Positions 40,009 through 49,358 of a stretch of 64,000 nt of DNA are shown piece by piece (positions within the stretch are counted from its first letter, which is position 1; every line of letters starts with the position of its first letter). The notes under the pieces are model-generated. The model saw only the letters and a list, made by a program, of their open reading frames with translations. It had not been told where the DNA came from and did no database searches. Made by a program: the position numbers and the translations under genes. Source of the stretch: Actinophytocola sp963727495 (GTDB lineage Bacteria > Actinomycetota > Actinomycetes > Mycobacteriales > Pseudonocardiaceae); contig CAVSGQ010000021.1 of the NCBI GenBank assembly GCA_963727495.1, positions 186,001 through 250,000 on the forward strand, read 5' to 3'.

Positions 40009-40803
40009 ATGACCGCTCGGACAGCATCACCAACTTTTCCGGGTGCCGGGGCCCTGCGGGAGACTGGGAGGCTGTTCGCCCTGGCCCTGGACGTCATCGT
40101 GAACGTCTTCCGCCGGCCCTTCCAGGTCCGCGAGTTCGTCCAGCAGTGCTGGTTCATCGCGAGCGTCACGATCCTGCCGACGGCGCTGGTCGCGATCCCG
40201 TTCGGCGCGGTCATCGCGCTGGAGCTGGGCAGCCTGATCGTCCAGCTGGGTGCGCAGTCGTTCACCGGCGCCGCCGCGGTCCTGGCCATCATCCAGCAGG
40301 CGGCGCCGCTGGTGACCGCGCTGATGGTGGCCGGCGCGGGCGGGTCGGCGATCTGCGCCGACCTCGGCGCGCGCACCATCCGCGAGGAGATCGACGCCAT
40401 GGAGGTCCTCGGCGTCAACCCGATCCAGCGGCTGGTGGTGCCCCGGGTGCTCGCGGCCATGCTGATCGCGGTGCTGCTCAACGGGCTGGTGAGCGTCGTC
40501 GGCGTGCTCGGCAGCTACTTCTTCAACGTGGTGCTGCAGGGCGGCACCCCGGGCGCCTACCTGGCGAGCTTCTCCGCGCTGGCCCAGCTGCCGGACCTGT
40601 GGATCAGTGAGATCAAGGCGCTGATCTACGGCTTCATCGCCGGTGTCGTCGCCGCCTACCGCGGGCTCAACCCGAAGGGCGGGCCGAAGGGCGTCGGGGA
40701 CGCGGTGAACCAGTCGGTGGTCATCACGTTCCTGCTGCTGTTCTTCGTGAACTTCGTGCTCACCGCCGTGTACCTGACGATCGTGCCGCAGAAGGGGAGC
40801 TGA
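40009..40803 (+). CDS. yrbEA: Mce-system permease YrbEA (MlaE family)
   Basis: 264 residues, five or six hydrophobic helices. The MlaE signature is present: IREEIDAMEVLGVNPIQRLVVPR, which contacts the ATPase. With YrbEB it forms the membrane part of the lipid/sterol importer. It begins directly after the leader element. Confidence 0.95.
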   Translation: MTARTASPTFPGAGALRETGRLFALALDVIVNVFRRPFQVREFVQQCWFIASVTILPTALVAIPFGAVIALELGSLIVQLGAQSFTGAAAVLAIIQQAAPLVTALMVAGAGGSAICADLGARTIREEIDAMEVLGVNPIQRLVVPRVLAAMLIAVLLNGLVSVVGVLGSYFFNVVLQGGTPGAYLASFSALAQLPDLWISEIKALIYGFIAGVVAAYRGLNPKGGPKGVGDAVNQSVVITFLLLFFVNFVLTAVYLTIVPQKGS

Positions 40804-40806
40804 CCG

Positions 40807-41646
40807 ATGGCCTCCGTCTCCGACACGGCGCGCCGGGCCGCGCGCGCCCCGCTCGGCGTGCTCGACAACCTCGGCGACCAGATGTCGTTCTACCTGCGCG
40901 CGCTCGCCTGGATCCCGCGCACGCTGCGCCGCTACCTCAAGGAGACGATGCGGATCCTCGCCGAGGTCAGCTTCGGCTCGGGTGCGCTCGCGGTCATCGG
41001 CGGCACGATCGGCGTGATGGTCGGCATGACGGTGTTCACCGGCACCGTGGTCGGCCTGCAGGGCTACGCGGCGCTGGACCAGATCGGCACGGCCGCGTTC
41101 TCCGGCTTCGCGTCGGCCTACATCAACACCCGCGAGGTGGCGCCGCTGGTGGCCGGGCTCGCGCTGTCCGCGACGGTCGGCGCCGGGTTCACCGCGCAGC
41201 TGGGCGCGATGCGGATCTCCGAGGAGATCGACGCGCTCGAGGTGATGGGCGTGCCGAGCCTGCCGTTCCTGGTGACCACGCGGATCATCGCCGGGTTCGT
41301 CGCGGTGATCCCGCTCTACATCATCGGCCTGCTCTCCTCCTACCTCGCGTCCCGCACGATCACCGTCTACTTCTACGGGCAGTCGGCGGGTACCTACGAC
41401 CACTACTTCAACCTGTTCCTGCCACCGCAGGACGTGTTCTGGTCCTTCGGCAAGGTGCTGATCTTCAGCGTGGTGATCATCCTCGTGCACTGCTACTACG
41501 GCTACCGCGCCAGCGGCGGCCCGGCCGGCGTCGGCGTGGCGGTCGGCCGCTCGGTGCGGACCACGATCGTGACCGCGGCCCTGCTCAACTTCTTCATCGG
41601 CTTCGCGGTCTGGGGAACGACGGTGACCGTGAGGATCGGCGGATGA
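40807..41646 (+). CDS. yrbEB: Mce-system permease YrbEB (MlaE family)
   Basis: 279 residues. EEIDALEVMGVPSLPFLVTTR is the ATPase-contact helix; GYAALDQIGTAAFSGFASAYIN and the late membrane helices match YrbEB. Three bases after yrbEA and coupled by ATGA to mceA. Confidence 0.95.
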   Translation: MASVSDTARRAARAPLGVLDNLGDQMSFYLRALAWIPRTLRRYLKETMRILAEVSFGSGALAVIGGTIGVMVGMTVFTGTVVGLQGYAALDQIGTAAFSGFASAYINTREVAPLVAGLALSATVGAGFTAQLGAMRISEEIDALEVMGVPSLPFLVTTRIIAGFVAVIPLYIIGLLSSYLASRTITVYFYGQSAGTYDHYFNLFLPPQDVFWSFGKVLIFSVVIILVHCYYGYRASGGPAGVGVAVGRSVRTTIVTAALLNFFIGFAVWGTTVTVRIGG

Positions 41647-42989
41647 CCCGCAGGACCGCCATGGCGACACTGCGGCGCCGGTTGCTCGGCGTCGGGTTCA
41701 TCGTCGTGGTCGCCGCGCTCGTCAGCCTCTCGATCGCGCTGTACGACAAGGCGTTCACGCCGGTGGTGCGGGTGTCGCTGACCACCGACAAGCTCGGCAA
41801 CCAGTTGCAGGAGCACGGCGACGTCAAGGTGCGCGGGCTGATCGTGGGCGAGATCCGCCGGATCACCCCCACCGCGCGGGGCTCCGAGCTCGAGCTCGCG
41901 ATCGACCCGGACAAGGTCGACGTGATCCCGCGCAACGTCTCCGCGCGGTTCATCCCGAAGACGCTGTTCGGCGACCGGTACGTCGCCCTGCAGATCCCGG
42001 AGAACGCCGACACCCGCCACCTCGCCGAGGGCGACCACATCGAGCAGGACAAGTCGGCTCCCGCGGTGGAGCTGTCCCAGGCGCTCGACGACCTGCTGCC
42101 GGTGCTGCAGGCCGTGCAGCCGGAGAAGCTGTCGACGACGCTGACCGCCATCTCCACCGCGCTGGAGGACCGGGGCAAGCCGCTCGGCCGGACGCTGGTC
42201 GACCTCGGCAAGCTCGTCGACGAGATCAACCCGCACGTGCCGCAGCTGACCCACGACCTGCAGGCGCTGGTGGACGTCAGCGACACCTACACCGAGGCCG
42301 TCCCGGACTTCGTGGACGCGCTGTCCGACCTGACGGTGACCTCGCGGACGATCGCCGACCGGAAGGCCGACCTGCGGGCGCTGTTCGCCGAGGTGACCAA
42401 CACCAGCCAGAACCTGGAGTCCTTCCTGCGGGCCAACTCGGGCAACATCATCCGGCTCGCCGACAGCTCCCGGGACACCCTGGAGCTGCTCGCGAAGTAC
42501 TCGCCGTCCTACCCGTGCTTCCTCAAGCAGATGGCCTCGCTGGTCGAGGCCGGCAAGCCGGTGTTCGGCGCCGGCACCAACCAGCCCGGCCTGCACGCGA
42601 CCATCGAGGTCGTGGTCGACAAGGGCGCCTACCGGCCCGGCGTGGACGACCCGGAGTTCGACGAGCACCGCGGACCGCGCTGCTACGACCCCAAGCAGAT
42701 GGGCGACCCGTTCCCGGACCAGCCGCCGGACGGCGAGCTGCGGGACGGCACCTCGCACGGTCCCGCCAACAGGTCGGTGCAGGACGGTGTGCTGCCGCCG
42801 GGCAACACCGCGCCGTCGAGCGCCACGTCCGGCCCGCAGCCCGGCACCCTGCCGAACTCACCGGCCGAGCGTGACTTCCTCGCCCAGCTGCTCGCGCCGA
42901 GCCTGGACGTGCGGCCACGGCAGGTGCCGGGCTGGGCGAGCCTGCTCGTCGGCCCGCTCTACCGCGGGGCGGAGGTGAGCTTCCGGTGA
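41643..42989 (+). CDS. mceA: MCE-family lipid-binding protein A
   Basis: 448 residues. One N-terminal helix (LLGVGFIVVVAALVSLSI), the MCE domain (GDVKVRGLIVGEIRRI, TLFGDRYVALQIP), then a long helical region that forms the periplasmic tube with the other five Mce proteins, and a disordered Pro/Ser-rich tail. It overlaps mceB by GTGA. Confidence 0.93.
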   Translation: MTRRTAMATLRRRLLGVGFIVVVAALVSLSIALYDKAFTPVVRVSLTTDKLGNQLQEHGDVKVRGLIVGEIRRITPTARGSELELAIDPDKVDVIPRNVSARFIPKTLFGDRYVALQIPENADTRHLAEGDHIEQDKSAPAVELSQALDDLLPVLQAVQPEKLSTTLTAISTALEDRGKPLGRTLVDLGKLVDEINPHVPQLTHDLQALVDVSDTYTEAVPDFVDALSDLTVTSRTIADRKADLRALFAEVTNTSQNLESFLRANSGNIIRLADSSRDTLELLAKYSPSYPCFLKQMASLVEAGKPVFGAGTNQPGLHATIEVVVDKGAYRPGVDDPEFDEHRGPRCYDPKQMGDPFPDQPPDGELRDGTSHGPANRSVQDGVLPPGNTAPSSATSGPQPGTLPNSPAERDFLAQLLAPSLDVRPRQVPGWASLLVGPLYRGAEVSFR

Positions 42990-44020
42990 GGAGCATCGCC
43001 GCGCCGCTGATCAAGCTGATCGTCTTCACCGTCGTCACGGTGACCGCGACCGCGATCCTCGCGATCAGCATCGCCAACGTGGACCTGAGCTCCACCAACA
43101 GCTACCACGCGCGGTTCACCGACGCGACCCTGCTGCTGCCCGGTGACGACGTGCGGATCGCCGGCGTGCGCGTCGGCCAGGTCGAGGAGGTCGGCATCGT
43201 CGACCGCAAGCAGGCCGAGGTCACCTTCTCGGTCAGCGCCGACCGCACGCTGCCGGCGAACGTCAACGCGCAGATCAAGTTCCGCAACCTGGTCGGCCAG
43301 CGCTACGTCTCGCTGTCCGAGGGCACCGGCGGCGACCCGAACGCGGTGCTCGACCCGGGCCAGGAGATCCCGCTCGAGCGGACCCGGCCCGCGCTGGACC
43401 TGACCGAGCTGTTCAACGGGTTCAAGCCGCTGTTCCGCGCGCTGTCGCCCAACGACGTCAACCAGCTCTCCTACGAGATCATCCAGGTCCTGCAGGGGGA
43501 GGGTGGCACGGTCGAGTCGCTGCTCGCCCACACCGCGTCGCTGACCTCCGCGATCGCCGGCAAGGACCAGGTGATCGGGAAGGTGATCGACAACCTCAAC
43601 GGCGTGCTCGACACGATCAACGCCCGCGGCGACAAGCTGTCCACCCTGGTCGTCCAGGTCCAGCAGCTGGTGTCCGGGCTGGCCCGCGACCGCAAGCCGA
43701 TCGGCGACGCGATCGAGGCGCTGGGCGGCCTCGCCGACACCACCTCCGGCCTGCTGACCGAGGTCCGCAAGCCGCTGAAGAAGGACATCGCCGCGCTCGG
43801 CCGGCTCACCGGCAACCTCAACGACAACGAGGACGTGGTGGAGCACTTCATCCGGTTCCTGCCGGAGAAGACCGCGAAGCTCACCCGGACGGTCAGCTAC
43901 GGCTCGTGGTTCAACTTCTACCTCTGCTCCGCGTCGGGCTCGGTCGGCATCCCGGGCATCATCACCGAGCCGATCGACCTGCCCATCACGCAGACGAACC
44001 ACGCGAGGTGCACGCGATGA
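42986..44020 (+). CDS. mceB: MCE-family lipid-binding protein B
   Basis: 344 residues from GTG 42986. N-terminal helix, MCE domain (LPGDDVRIAGVRVGQVEEVG, NLVGQRYVSL) and a helical needle region; no long tail. Overlaps mceC by ATGA. Confidence 0.93.
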   Translation: MRSIAAPLIKLIVFTVVTVTATAILAISIANVDLSSTNSYHARFTDATLLLPGDDVRIAGVRVGQVEEVGIVDRKQAEVTFSVSADRTLPANVNAQIKFRNLVGQRYVSLSEGTGGDPNAVLDPGQEIPLERTRPALDLTELFNGFKPLFRALSPNDVNQLSYEIIQVLQGEGGTVESLLAHTASLTSAIAGKDQVIGKVIDNLNGVLDTINARGDKLSTLVVQVQQLVSGLARDRKPIGDAIEALGGLADTTSGLLTEVRKPLKKDIAALGRLTGNLNDNEDVVEHFIRFLPEKTAKLTRTVSYGSWFNFYLCSASGSVGIPGIITEPIDLPITQTNHARCTR

Positions 44021-45009
44021 GGTCGTTCCGCTCCCGCAACCCCATCCCGATCGGGATCACCGGACTGGTCGTGCTCGGCCTGGCGCTCACCGTGGCGATG
44101 TTCTCCGACGACCTGCCGATCATCGGCGGCGGCACCACCTACAGCGCCGAGTTCTCCGAGGCCTCCGGCCTGCAGCCGGACGACGAGGTGCGCATCGCCG
44201 GGGTGAAGGTCGGCAAGGTGTCCGACGTGGACCTCGAGGGCGACCGGGTGATCGTCACGTTCAAGGTCAAGGACGCCTGGGTGGGCGACCGGACCTCCGC
44301 CGCCATCAAGATCAAGACCGTGCTGGGCCAGAAGTACCTGGCGCTCGAGCCGGACGGCCGCGATGTGCTGGACCCGGCCGACCGGATCCCGCGCGAGCGC
44401 ACCACCGCGCCCTACGACGTGCTCGAGGCGTTCCGCGGCCTGGCCGAGACCACCAACCAGATCGACACCGCCCAGCTCGCACAGAGCTTCGAGGTCATCG
44501 CGAACACGTTCGCCGACACCCCCGACGACGTGCGCGGCGCGCTCAACGGCCTGCAGTCGCTGTCGAAGACGATCTCCTCCCGCGACGACCAGCTCGCCCG
44601 GCTGCTGGACAACACCAAGCAGATCAGCCAGACCCTGGCCGACCGGGACGCGGAGGTCGTCAAGCTGCTCCAGGACGGAAACCTGCTGCTCGACGAGGTC
44701 AGCAGGCGCCGGGACGCGATCAGCACGCTGCTGTCCGGCACCAAGACGCTGGCCACCGAGCTGAAGGGGCTGGTGTCGGACAACAACGCGCAGCTCAGGC
44801 CGGTGCTCACCAGCCTGGACCAGCTCACCGGGATGCTGGCGCGCAACCAGGACGCGCTCGGGCGGGGCATCAAGAACATGGCGCCGTTCGTCCGGCTGTT
44901 CAACAACGCGGTCGGCAACGGCCGCTGGTTCGACAACTACATCTGCGGCCTGCTGCCACCACCGATCGGCCCGGTCAACCAAGAGGGCTGTCTGGGAAAG
45001 GTGTCATGA
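44017..45009 (+). CDS. mceC: MCE-family lipid-binding protein C
   Basis: 330 residues from ATG 44017. N-terminal helix (ITGLVVLGLALTVAMF), MCE domain (LQPDDEVRIAGVKVGKVSDV, VLGQKYLAL), helical needle, Cys pair near the end (CGLLPPPIG, EGCLG). Overlaps mceD by ATGA. Confidence 0.93.
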   Translation: MRSFRSRNPIPIGITGLVVLGLALTVAMFSDDLPIIGGGTTYSAEFSEASGLQPDDEVRIAGVKVGKVSDVDLEGDRVIVTFKVKDAWVGDRTSAAIKIKTVLGQKYLALEPDGRDVLDPADRIPRERTTAPYDVLEAFRGLAETTNQIDTAQLAQSFEVIANTFADTPDDVRGALNGLQSLSKTISSRDDQLARLLDNTKQISQTLADRDAEVVKLLQDGNLLLDEVSRRRDAISTLLSGTKTLATELKGLVSDNNAQLRPVLTSLDQLTGMLARNQDALGRGIKNMAPFVRLFNNAVGNGRWFDNYICGLLPPPIGPVNQEGCLGKVS

Positions 45010-46199
45010 CTACCCATACCCGGGCCGGCCGGTACCTCGCGCGGGGCGTCACGATCGCGATCGTGACGGCGCTCTTCGTGGCGCTCGCCCTGTGGTGGCT
45101 GCTGATCGACGCGAACCAGCGCCGCTACTCGGCGGTGTTCACCGGCGTCGTCGGCCTCTACGAGGACAACGACGTGCGGGTGCTCGGCGTCAAGGTCGGG
45201 CACGTCGACTCGGTCGAGCCGCAGGGCGACCTGGTCCGCGTGGACATGCTCGTCGACCGCGACGTCAGGATCCCGTCGAGCGCCAAGGCCGTGATCGTGG
45301 CGCCGTCGCTGGTCAGCGACCGGTACGTGCAGTTCGCCCCGGCCTACACCGGCGGCCCGGTGATGGCCGAGGGCACGGTGCTGCCGCGGGAGCGGACCGC
45401 GACCCCGCTCGAGATCGACGACCTGTACGCCAGCCTCAACCGGGTCAGCACCACGCTCGGACCCAACGGGGCCAACAAGAACGGCGCGCTGTCCGACCTG
45501 CTGGACACCCTCGCCGCCAACGCCAAGGGCAACGGCACGGCGCTGAACCAGACGGTCACCCAGCTCTCCCAGATGGCCGAGACGCTCTCCGGCAGCGACG
45601 AGGACCTGTTCGCCACGGTGGACAACCTGCAGAAGTTCACCTCGGCGCTGGCCGCGAGCGACGACCAGGTCAACCGGTTCAACGAGCAGGCCGCCGACGT
45701 CAGCCGCTTCCTCGCCGACGAGCGCGGCGACCTCGCCGCCGCGGTCCGGCAGCTCGGCATCGCGCTGGGTGCGGTCCAGCAGTTCATCGACGACAACCGC
45801 GCGCACATCAAGTCCAATGTGGACAAACTGACGTCGGTGACGAAGGTGCTGGTCGACCAGCGGGCGGCGCTGTCCGAGGTGCTCGACGTGGCGCCGGTCG
45901 CGCTGTCCAACATCATCAACAGCTACAACGGCTCGTCCGGCACGCTCGACGCCCGCGCGGACCTCAACGAGCTGGCCCAGCCACCGATCGTGACCATCTG
46001 CAACCTGGTCCGCCAGGGCACGCCGGACGACCTGCCGCAGGTCCTGGCCGACGCCTGCGACCAGCTCGCCCCGCTCGTGGAGAAGGCGGTGCCGCTCCCG
46101 ACCCCCGCCGAGGTGCTGACCGCGCTGCAGGCCGGCAAGCTGCCGCCGGTGTCGCTGCCGCTGGACAACCTGACCGGCTACACGGGGGGTGGCAACTGA
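45006..46199 (+). CDS. mceD: MCE-family lipid-binding protein D
   Basis: 397 residues. N-terminal helix with adjacent basic residues, MCE domain (YEDNDVRVLGVKVGHVDSV, SLVSDRYVQF), needle helices, and a Cys-containing C-terminal segment. It ends one base inside the mceE start (TGATG). Confidence 0.93.
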   Translation: MTTHTRAGRYLARGVTIAIVTALFVALALWWLLIDANQRRYSAVFTGVVGLYEDNDVRVLGVKVGHVDSVEPQGDLVRVDMLVDRDVRIPSSAKAVIVAPSLVSDRYVQFAPAYTGGPVMAEGTVLPRERTATPLEIDDLYASLNRVSTTLGPNGANKNGALSDLLDTLAANAKGNGTALNQTVTQLSQMAETLSGSDEDLFATVDNLQKFTSALAASDDQVNRFNEQAADVSRFLADERGDLAAAVRQLGIALGAVQQFIDDNRAHIKSNVDKLTSVTKVLVDQRAALSEVLDVAPVALSNIINSYNGSSGTLDARADLNELAQPPIVTICNLVRQGTPDDLPQVLADACDQLAPLVEKAVPLPTPAEVLTALQAGKLPPVSLPLDNLTGYTGGGN

Positions 46200-47365
46200 T
46201 GGCGCGCAGGCGTTTGCTGGCCGCCCTGCTGGCGGCGACGACGGCGGCCTCCGGCTGCAGCTCGTTCACCGGCATCTACGACATCCCGCTGCCCGGCGGC
46301 GCGGACATCGGCGACCACCCGTACACCGTGAAGGCGCGCTTCTCCGACGTGCTGGACCTGGTGCCGCAGTCCGGCGTGAAGGTCAACGAGGTTCCGGTCG
46401 GCCGCGTCGAGGACATCCGGCTCGCCCCGGACGGCTGGACCGCCGAGGTCACCATGCTGGTCAACGGCGACGTCGACTTGCCGGCCAACGCGCTGGCCAT
46501 GCTGCGCCAGTCCAGCCTGCTGGGCGAGAAGTACATCGAGCTGTCCCCGCCGCCGCCCGCCGAGGCCACCGGCATGCTCGCCGACGGCGCGCTGATCCCG
46601 CTGGAGCGCACCAACCGCAACACCGACATCGAGGAGGTGCTCGGCGCGCTGTCGATGCTGCTCAACGGCGGTGGCATCGAGCAGCTGCAGAACATCGCCC
46701 AGGAGATGAACAACGCGCTGACCGGCAACGAGGCGGACATCCGCCGCACGCTCGGCAGCGTCGACCGCCTGGTGTCCACACTGGACGAGAGCAAGTCGGA
46801 CATCACCCGGGCCATCGACGGGGTGAACCGGCTGGCCGGCACGCTGAACAACGAGCGCGACAAGCTCGCCGGCGTGATCGACAGCCTCGGCCCCGGGCTC
46901 AAGGTGCTCACCGACCAGCGCTCCCAGCTGGTGCGGATGCTGCAGAGCCTGCAGTCGCTGTCCGACGTGGCCGTGCGCACCGTCGACGACAGCCAGGCCG
47001 ACGTGGTGGCCGACCTCAAGGCGCTGACCCCGGCGCTGTCCAAGCTGGCGGAGGCGGGCGCCGACCTGCCGAAGTCGCTGGAGATCCTGTTCACGATCCC
47101 GTTCACCGACGAGGCGGTCAACGGCGTGAAGGGCGACTACTTCAACCTGTACGCCAAGATCGACCTGAACCTGCAGGACATCGTGGACAACCTGTCCCGC
47201 AGCCGGAACAACCCGCTGGCCGACCTGCCGCTGGTCGGCGACGTGGTCGGCGGCAAGCCCGGTGCCGGCGGCTCGCAGCTGCCCATCCCGAACGCCGGCC
47301 CGCCCGCGTCGTCGGAGGGCGGGCTGGCCGGCATCCTCGACGGCATCCTGGGGGGTGGTGGCTGA
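46199..47365 (+). CDS. mceE: MCE-family lipoprotein E
   Basis: 388 residues from ATG 46199. Signal peptide with lipobox ending AASGC, so the mature protein is lipid-anchored like LprK. MCE domain (SGVKVNEVPVGRVEDI, SSLLGEKYIEL) and needle helices follow. Overlaps mceF by one base (TGATG). Confidence 0.93.
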   Translation: MARRRLLAALLAATTAASGCSSFTGIYDIPLPGGADIGDHPYTVKARFSDVLDLVPQSGVKVNEVPVGRVEDIRLAPDGWTAEVTMLVNGDVDLPANALAMLRQSSLLGEKYIELSPPPPAEATGMLADGALIPLERTNRNTDIEEVLGALSMLLNGGGIEQLQNIAQEMNNALTGNEADIRRTLGSVDRLVSTLDESKSDITRAIDGVNRLAGTLNNERDKLAGVIDSLGPGLKVLTDQRSQLVRMLQSLQSLSDVAVRTVDDSQADVVADLKALTPALSKLAEAGADLPKSLEILFTIPFTDEAVNGVKGDYFNLYAKIDLNLQDIVDNLSRSRNNPLADLPLVGDVVGGKPGAGGSQLPIPNAGPPASSEGGLAGILDGILGGGG

Positions 47366-48639
47366 TGCTCACCAAGCGGGTCCGGCTCCAGCTGATCGCG
47401 TTCCTGGTCATCGCGGTCGTCGCGGTCGTCTACGCGCTGTTCCGGTTCACCGACGTGGGCAAGGTGTTCGGCGTCGAGGGCTACACGGTGCGGATGAACC
47501 TCGACGAGTCCGGTGGCATCTTCACCAACGCGGAGGTGACCTACCGCGGCTACAACGTCGGTCGGGTCGGCGAGATCCGGCTGACCCACGACGGCCTGCA
47601 GGTCGACCTGAACATCGACCCGGACGCGCCGCGGATCCCGGCGGACCTCGACGCGGTGGTGGCCAACCGGTCCGCGGTGGGGGAGCAGTACGTCGACCTG
47701 CAGCCGCGCGGTGGCGGCGGGCCGTTCCTGTCCGGCGCGTCGGTGATCGCGGCGGACCGCACCCGCACCCCGGTGGCCACCGACGCGGTCATCCGCGACC
47801 TGGACAGCCTGGCGAGCTCGGTGCCCACCGACTCGCTGCGCACGCTCGTCGACGAGCTCGACCGGGCCTTCGCCGGCACCGGCGACGACCTGCAGGTGCT
47901 GCTGGACAGCACGTCCGACTTCACCGCCGCGGCCACCAAGCACCTGCCGCAGACCATCGGGCTGATCGACGACGGCGGCACCGTGCTGGACACCCAGGCG
48001 GCGCAGTCGGACAACATCACCTCGTTCGCGGGCGACCTGAACCTGCTGGCCGAGCAGCTGCGCAAGTCCGACCCGGACCTGCGCCGGCTGATCAGTGCGA
48101 CCCCGGGTGCCGCCACCGCGGTCACCAACCTGCTCCGCGAGTCCGGCCCGGGGCTGTCGAAGCTGTTCGCGAACCTGCTGACCGTCTCCGACATCGTCGG
48201 GGCGCGCAAGGACGGGCTGGAGTACACCCTGGTGTCCTACCCATTGTTCAGTGCGGCCGGGCAGGGCCTGCTGGCCTCCGACCCGGGCCAGGCGCACCTG
48301 GGCCTGGTGCTCAACCTGTTCAACCCGCCGCCGTGCACCAAGGGGTACGAGCAGACCCCGCGGCGTAACGGCACCGACACCGCGGGCACCGGCAAGCCCG
48401 TCCCGGCCGACACCTACTGCGCGGAGCCGCCCGGCAGCCCGGTCAACGTGCGCGGCTCGAACAACGTGCCGGTCGGCGGCGAGCAGCCGGCCGCCGAGCA
48501 GCCCGGCTCGGACTCCGGTTCCGGCACGGGTGGCGCGCGACAGGCCGGGCTCGAGCCCGGTAGCCTGCCCGGCACGCTGACCGAGCCCGGGACGACCAGC
48601 CGGCCCAGCCTGGCGGCGCTGCTCGGCCTGCCCGGCTGA
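47365..48639 (+). CDS. mceF: MCE-family lipid-binding protein F
   Basis: 424 residues from ATG 47365. N-terminal helix (LQLIAFLVIAVVAVVYALF), MCE domain (GIFTNAEVTYRGYNVGRVGE, SAVGEQYVDL), helical needle, and a Gly/Ser/Pro-rich tail after the two Cys (NPPPCTKGY, DTYCAEPPG). It completes the hexamer that spans the periplasm. Confidence 0.93.
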   Translation: MLTKRVRLQLIAFLVIAVVAVVYALFRFTDVGKVFGVEGYTVRMNLDESGGIFTNAEVTYRGYNVGRVGEIRLTHDGLQVDLNIDPDAPRIPADLDAVVANRSAVGEQYVDLQPRGGGGPFLSGASVIAADRTRTPVATDAVIRDLDSLASSVPTDSLRTLVDELDRAFAGTGDDLQVLLDSTSDFTAAATKHLPQTIGLIDDGGTVLDTQAAQSDNITSFAGDLNLLAEQLRKSDPDLRRLISATPGAATAVTNLLRESGPGLSKLFANLLTVSDIVGARKDGLEYTLVSYPLFSAAGQGLLASDPGQAHLGLVLNLFNPPPCTKGYEQTPRRNGTDTAGTGKPVPADTYCAEPPGSPVNVRGSNNVPVGGEQPAAEQPGSDSGSGTGGARQAGLEPGSLPGTLTEPGTTSRPSLAALLGLPG

Positions 48640-48685
48640 CCGGGCAGTACCGCAGGCCCGGTCGCCGTACCTACCCTGGAGAGCC

Positions 48686-49342
48686 ATGACATCCGCCGAC
48701 GACGACATCGGCAACGACACCGGCAGCGAGACCGACAACGACACCGGCAGCGAGACCGACGTCGAGTCCGGGAACGACACCGTGGAGGAGTCCGGCGAGC
48801 GCGGGACGCCGGCGGACCGGTCCGGGTCGCGGCTGCCGGTGATCGCGCTCAGCGTGGCGGTCGCGCTGGTCGTCGCGGCCGCGGCGGTCGCCGGGTGGTT
48901 CGGCGTCGCGTGGTTCCGCGCGTCCAACGACGACGGCCTGGCGTACTCCGGCAAGCGCGACGAGGTCGACCGGGTGGCGCGGGCCGCGATCGTCACGATG
49001 AACACGCTCGACTACCGCAAGCTCGACGAGGGCCTGTCGAACTGGGCCGACGCCACCACCGGCCCGCTGCACGACGAGATCGCGAACCTCACCGCGGAGA
49101 AGAAGAAGCAGCTCACCGACGCGAAGCCGGTGACGTCGGCGAAGATCACGTCGTCGGCGGTCAAGGAGCTGGACGACCGCGGCGGGAAGGCGACCGTGAT
49201 CGCCGCCATCGAGAAGACCGTGCAGACCGCGAACGGCAAGCCGCAGCCGTCCTACCAGCGCATCCAGGCGACCCTGACGCGCACCGGCGACGGCTGGAAG
49301 CTCGAGAACCTCGGCCCGGTGCCGTACGCCCAGCCCCAGTAA
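48686..49342 (+). CDS. Mce-associated membrane protein (first)
   Basis: 218 residues. Acidic N-terminus with direct DNTGSETD repeats, one membrane helix (VIALSVAVALVVAAAAVAGWF), and a small alpha/beta outer domain (NTF2/Mas-like) ending in LENLGPVPYAQ. Such Mas proteins stabilise Mce complexes. It lies 46 bp after mceF. Confidence 0.85.
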   Translation: MTSADDDIGNDTGSETDNDTGSETDVESGNDTVEESGERGTPADRSGSRLPVIALSVAVALVVAAAAVAGWFGVAWFRASNDDGLAYSGKRDEVDRVARAAIVTMNTLDYRKLDEGLSNWADATTGPLHDEIANLTAEKKKQLTDAKPVTSAKITSSAVKELDDRGGKATVIAAIEKTVQTANGKPQPSYQRIQATLTRTGDGWKLENLGPVPYAQPQ

Positions 49343-49358
49343 GCGAAAGGACCGAGCC

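Noticed and set aside
38640..40481. Long minus-strand frame opposite the mce ATPase and yrbEA
   Set aside because: Shadow of high third-position GC; the plus-strand genes have clear motifs.
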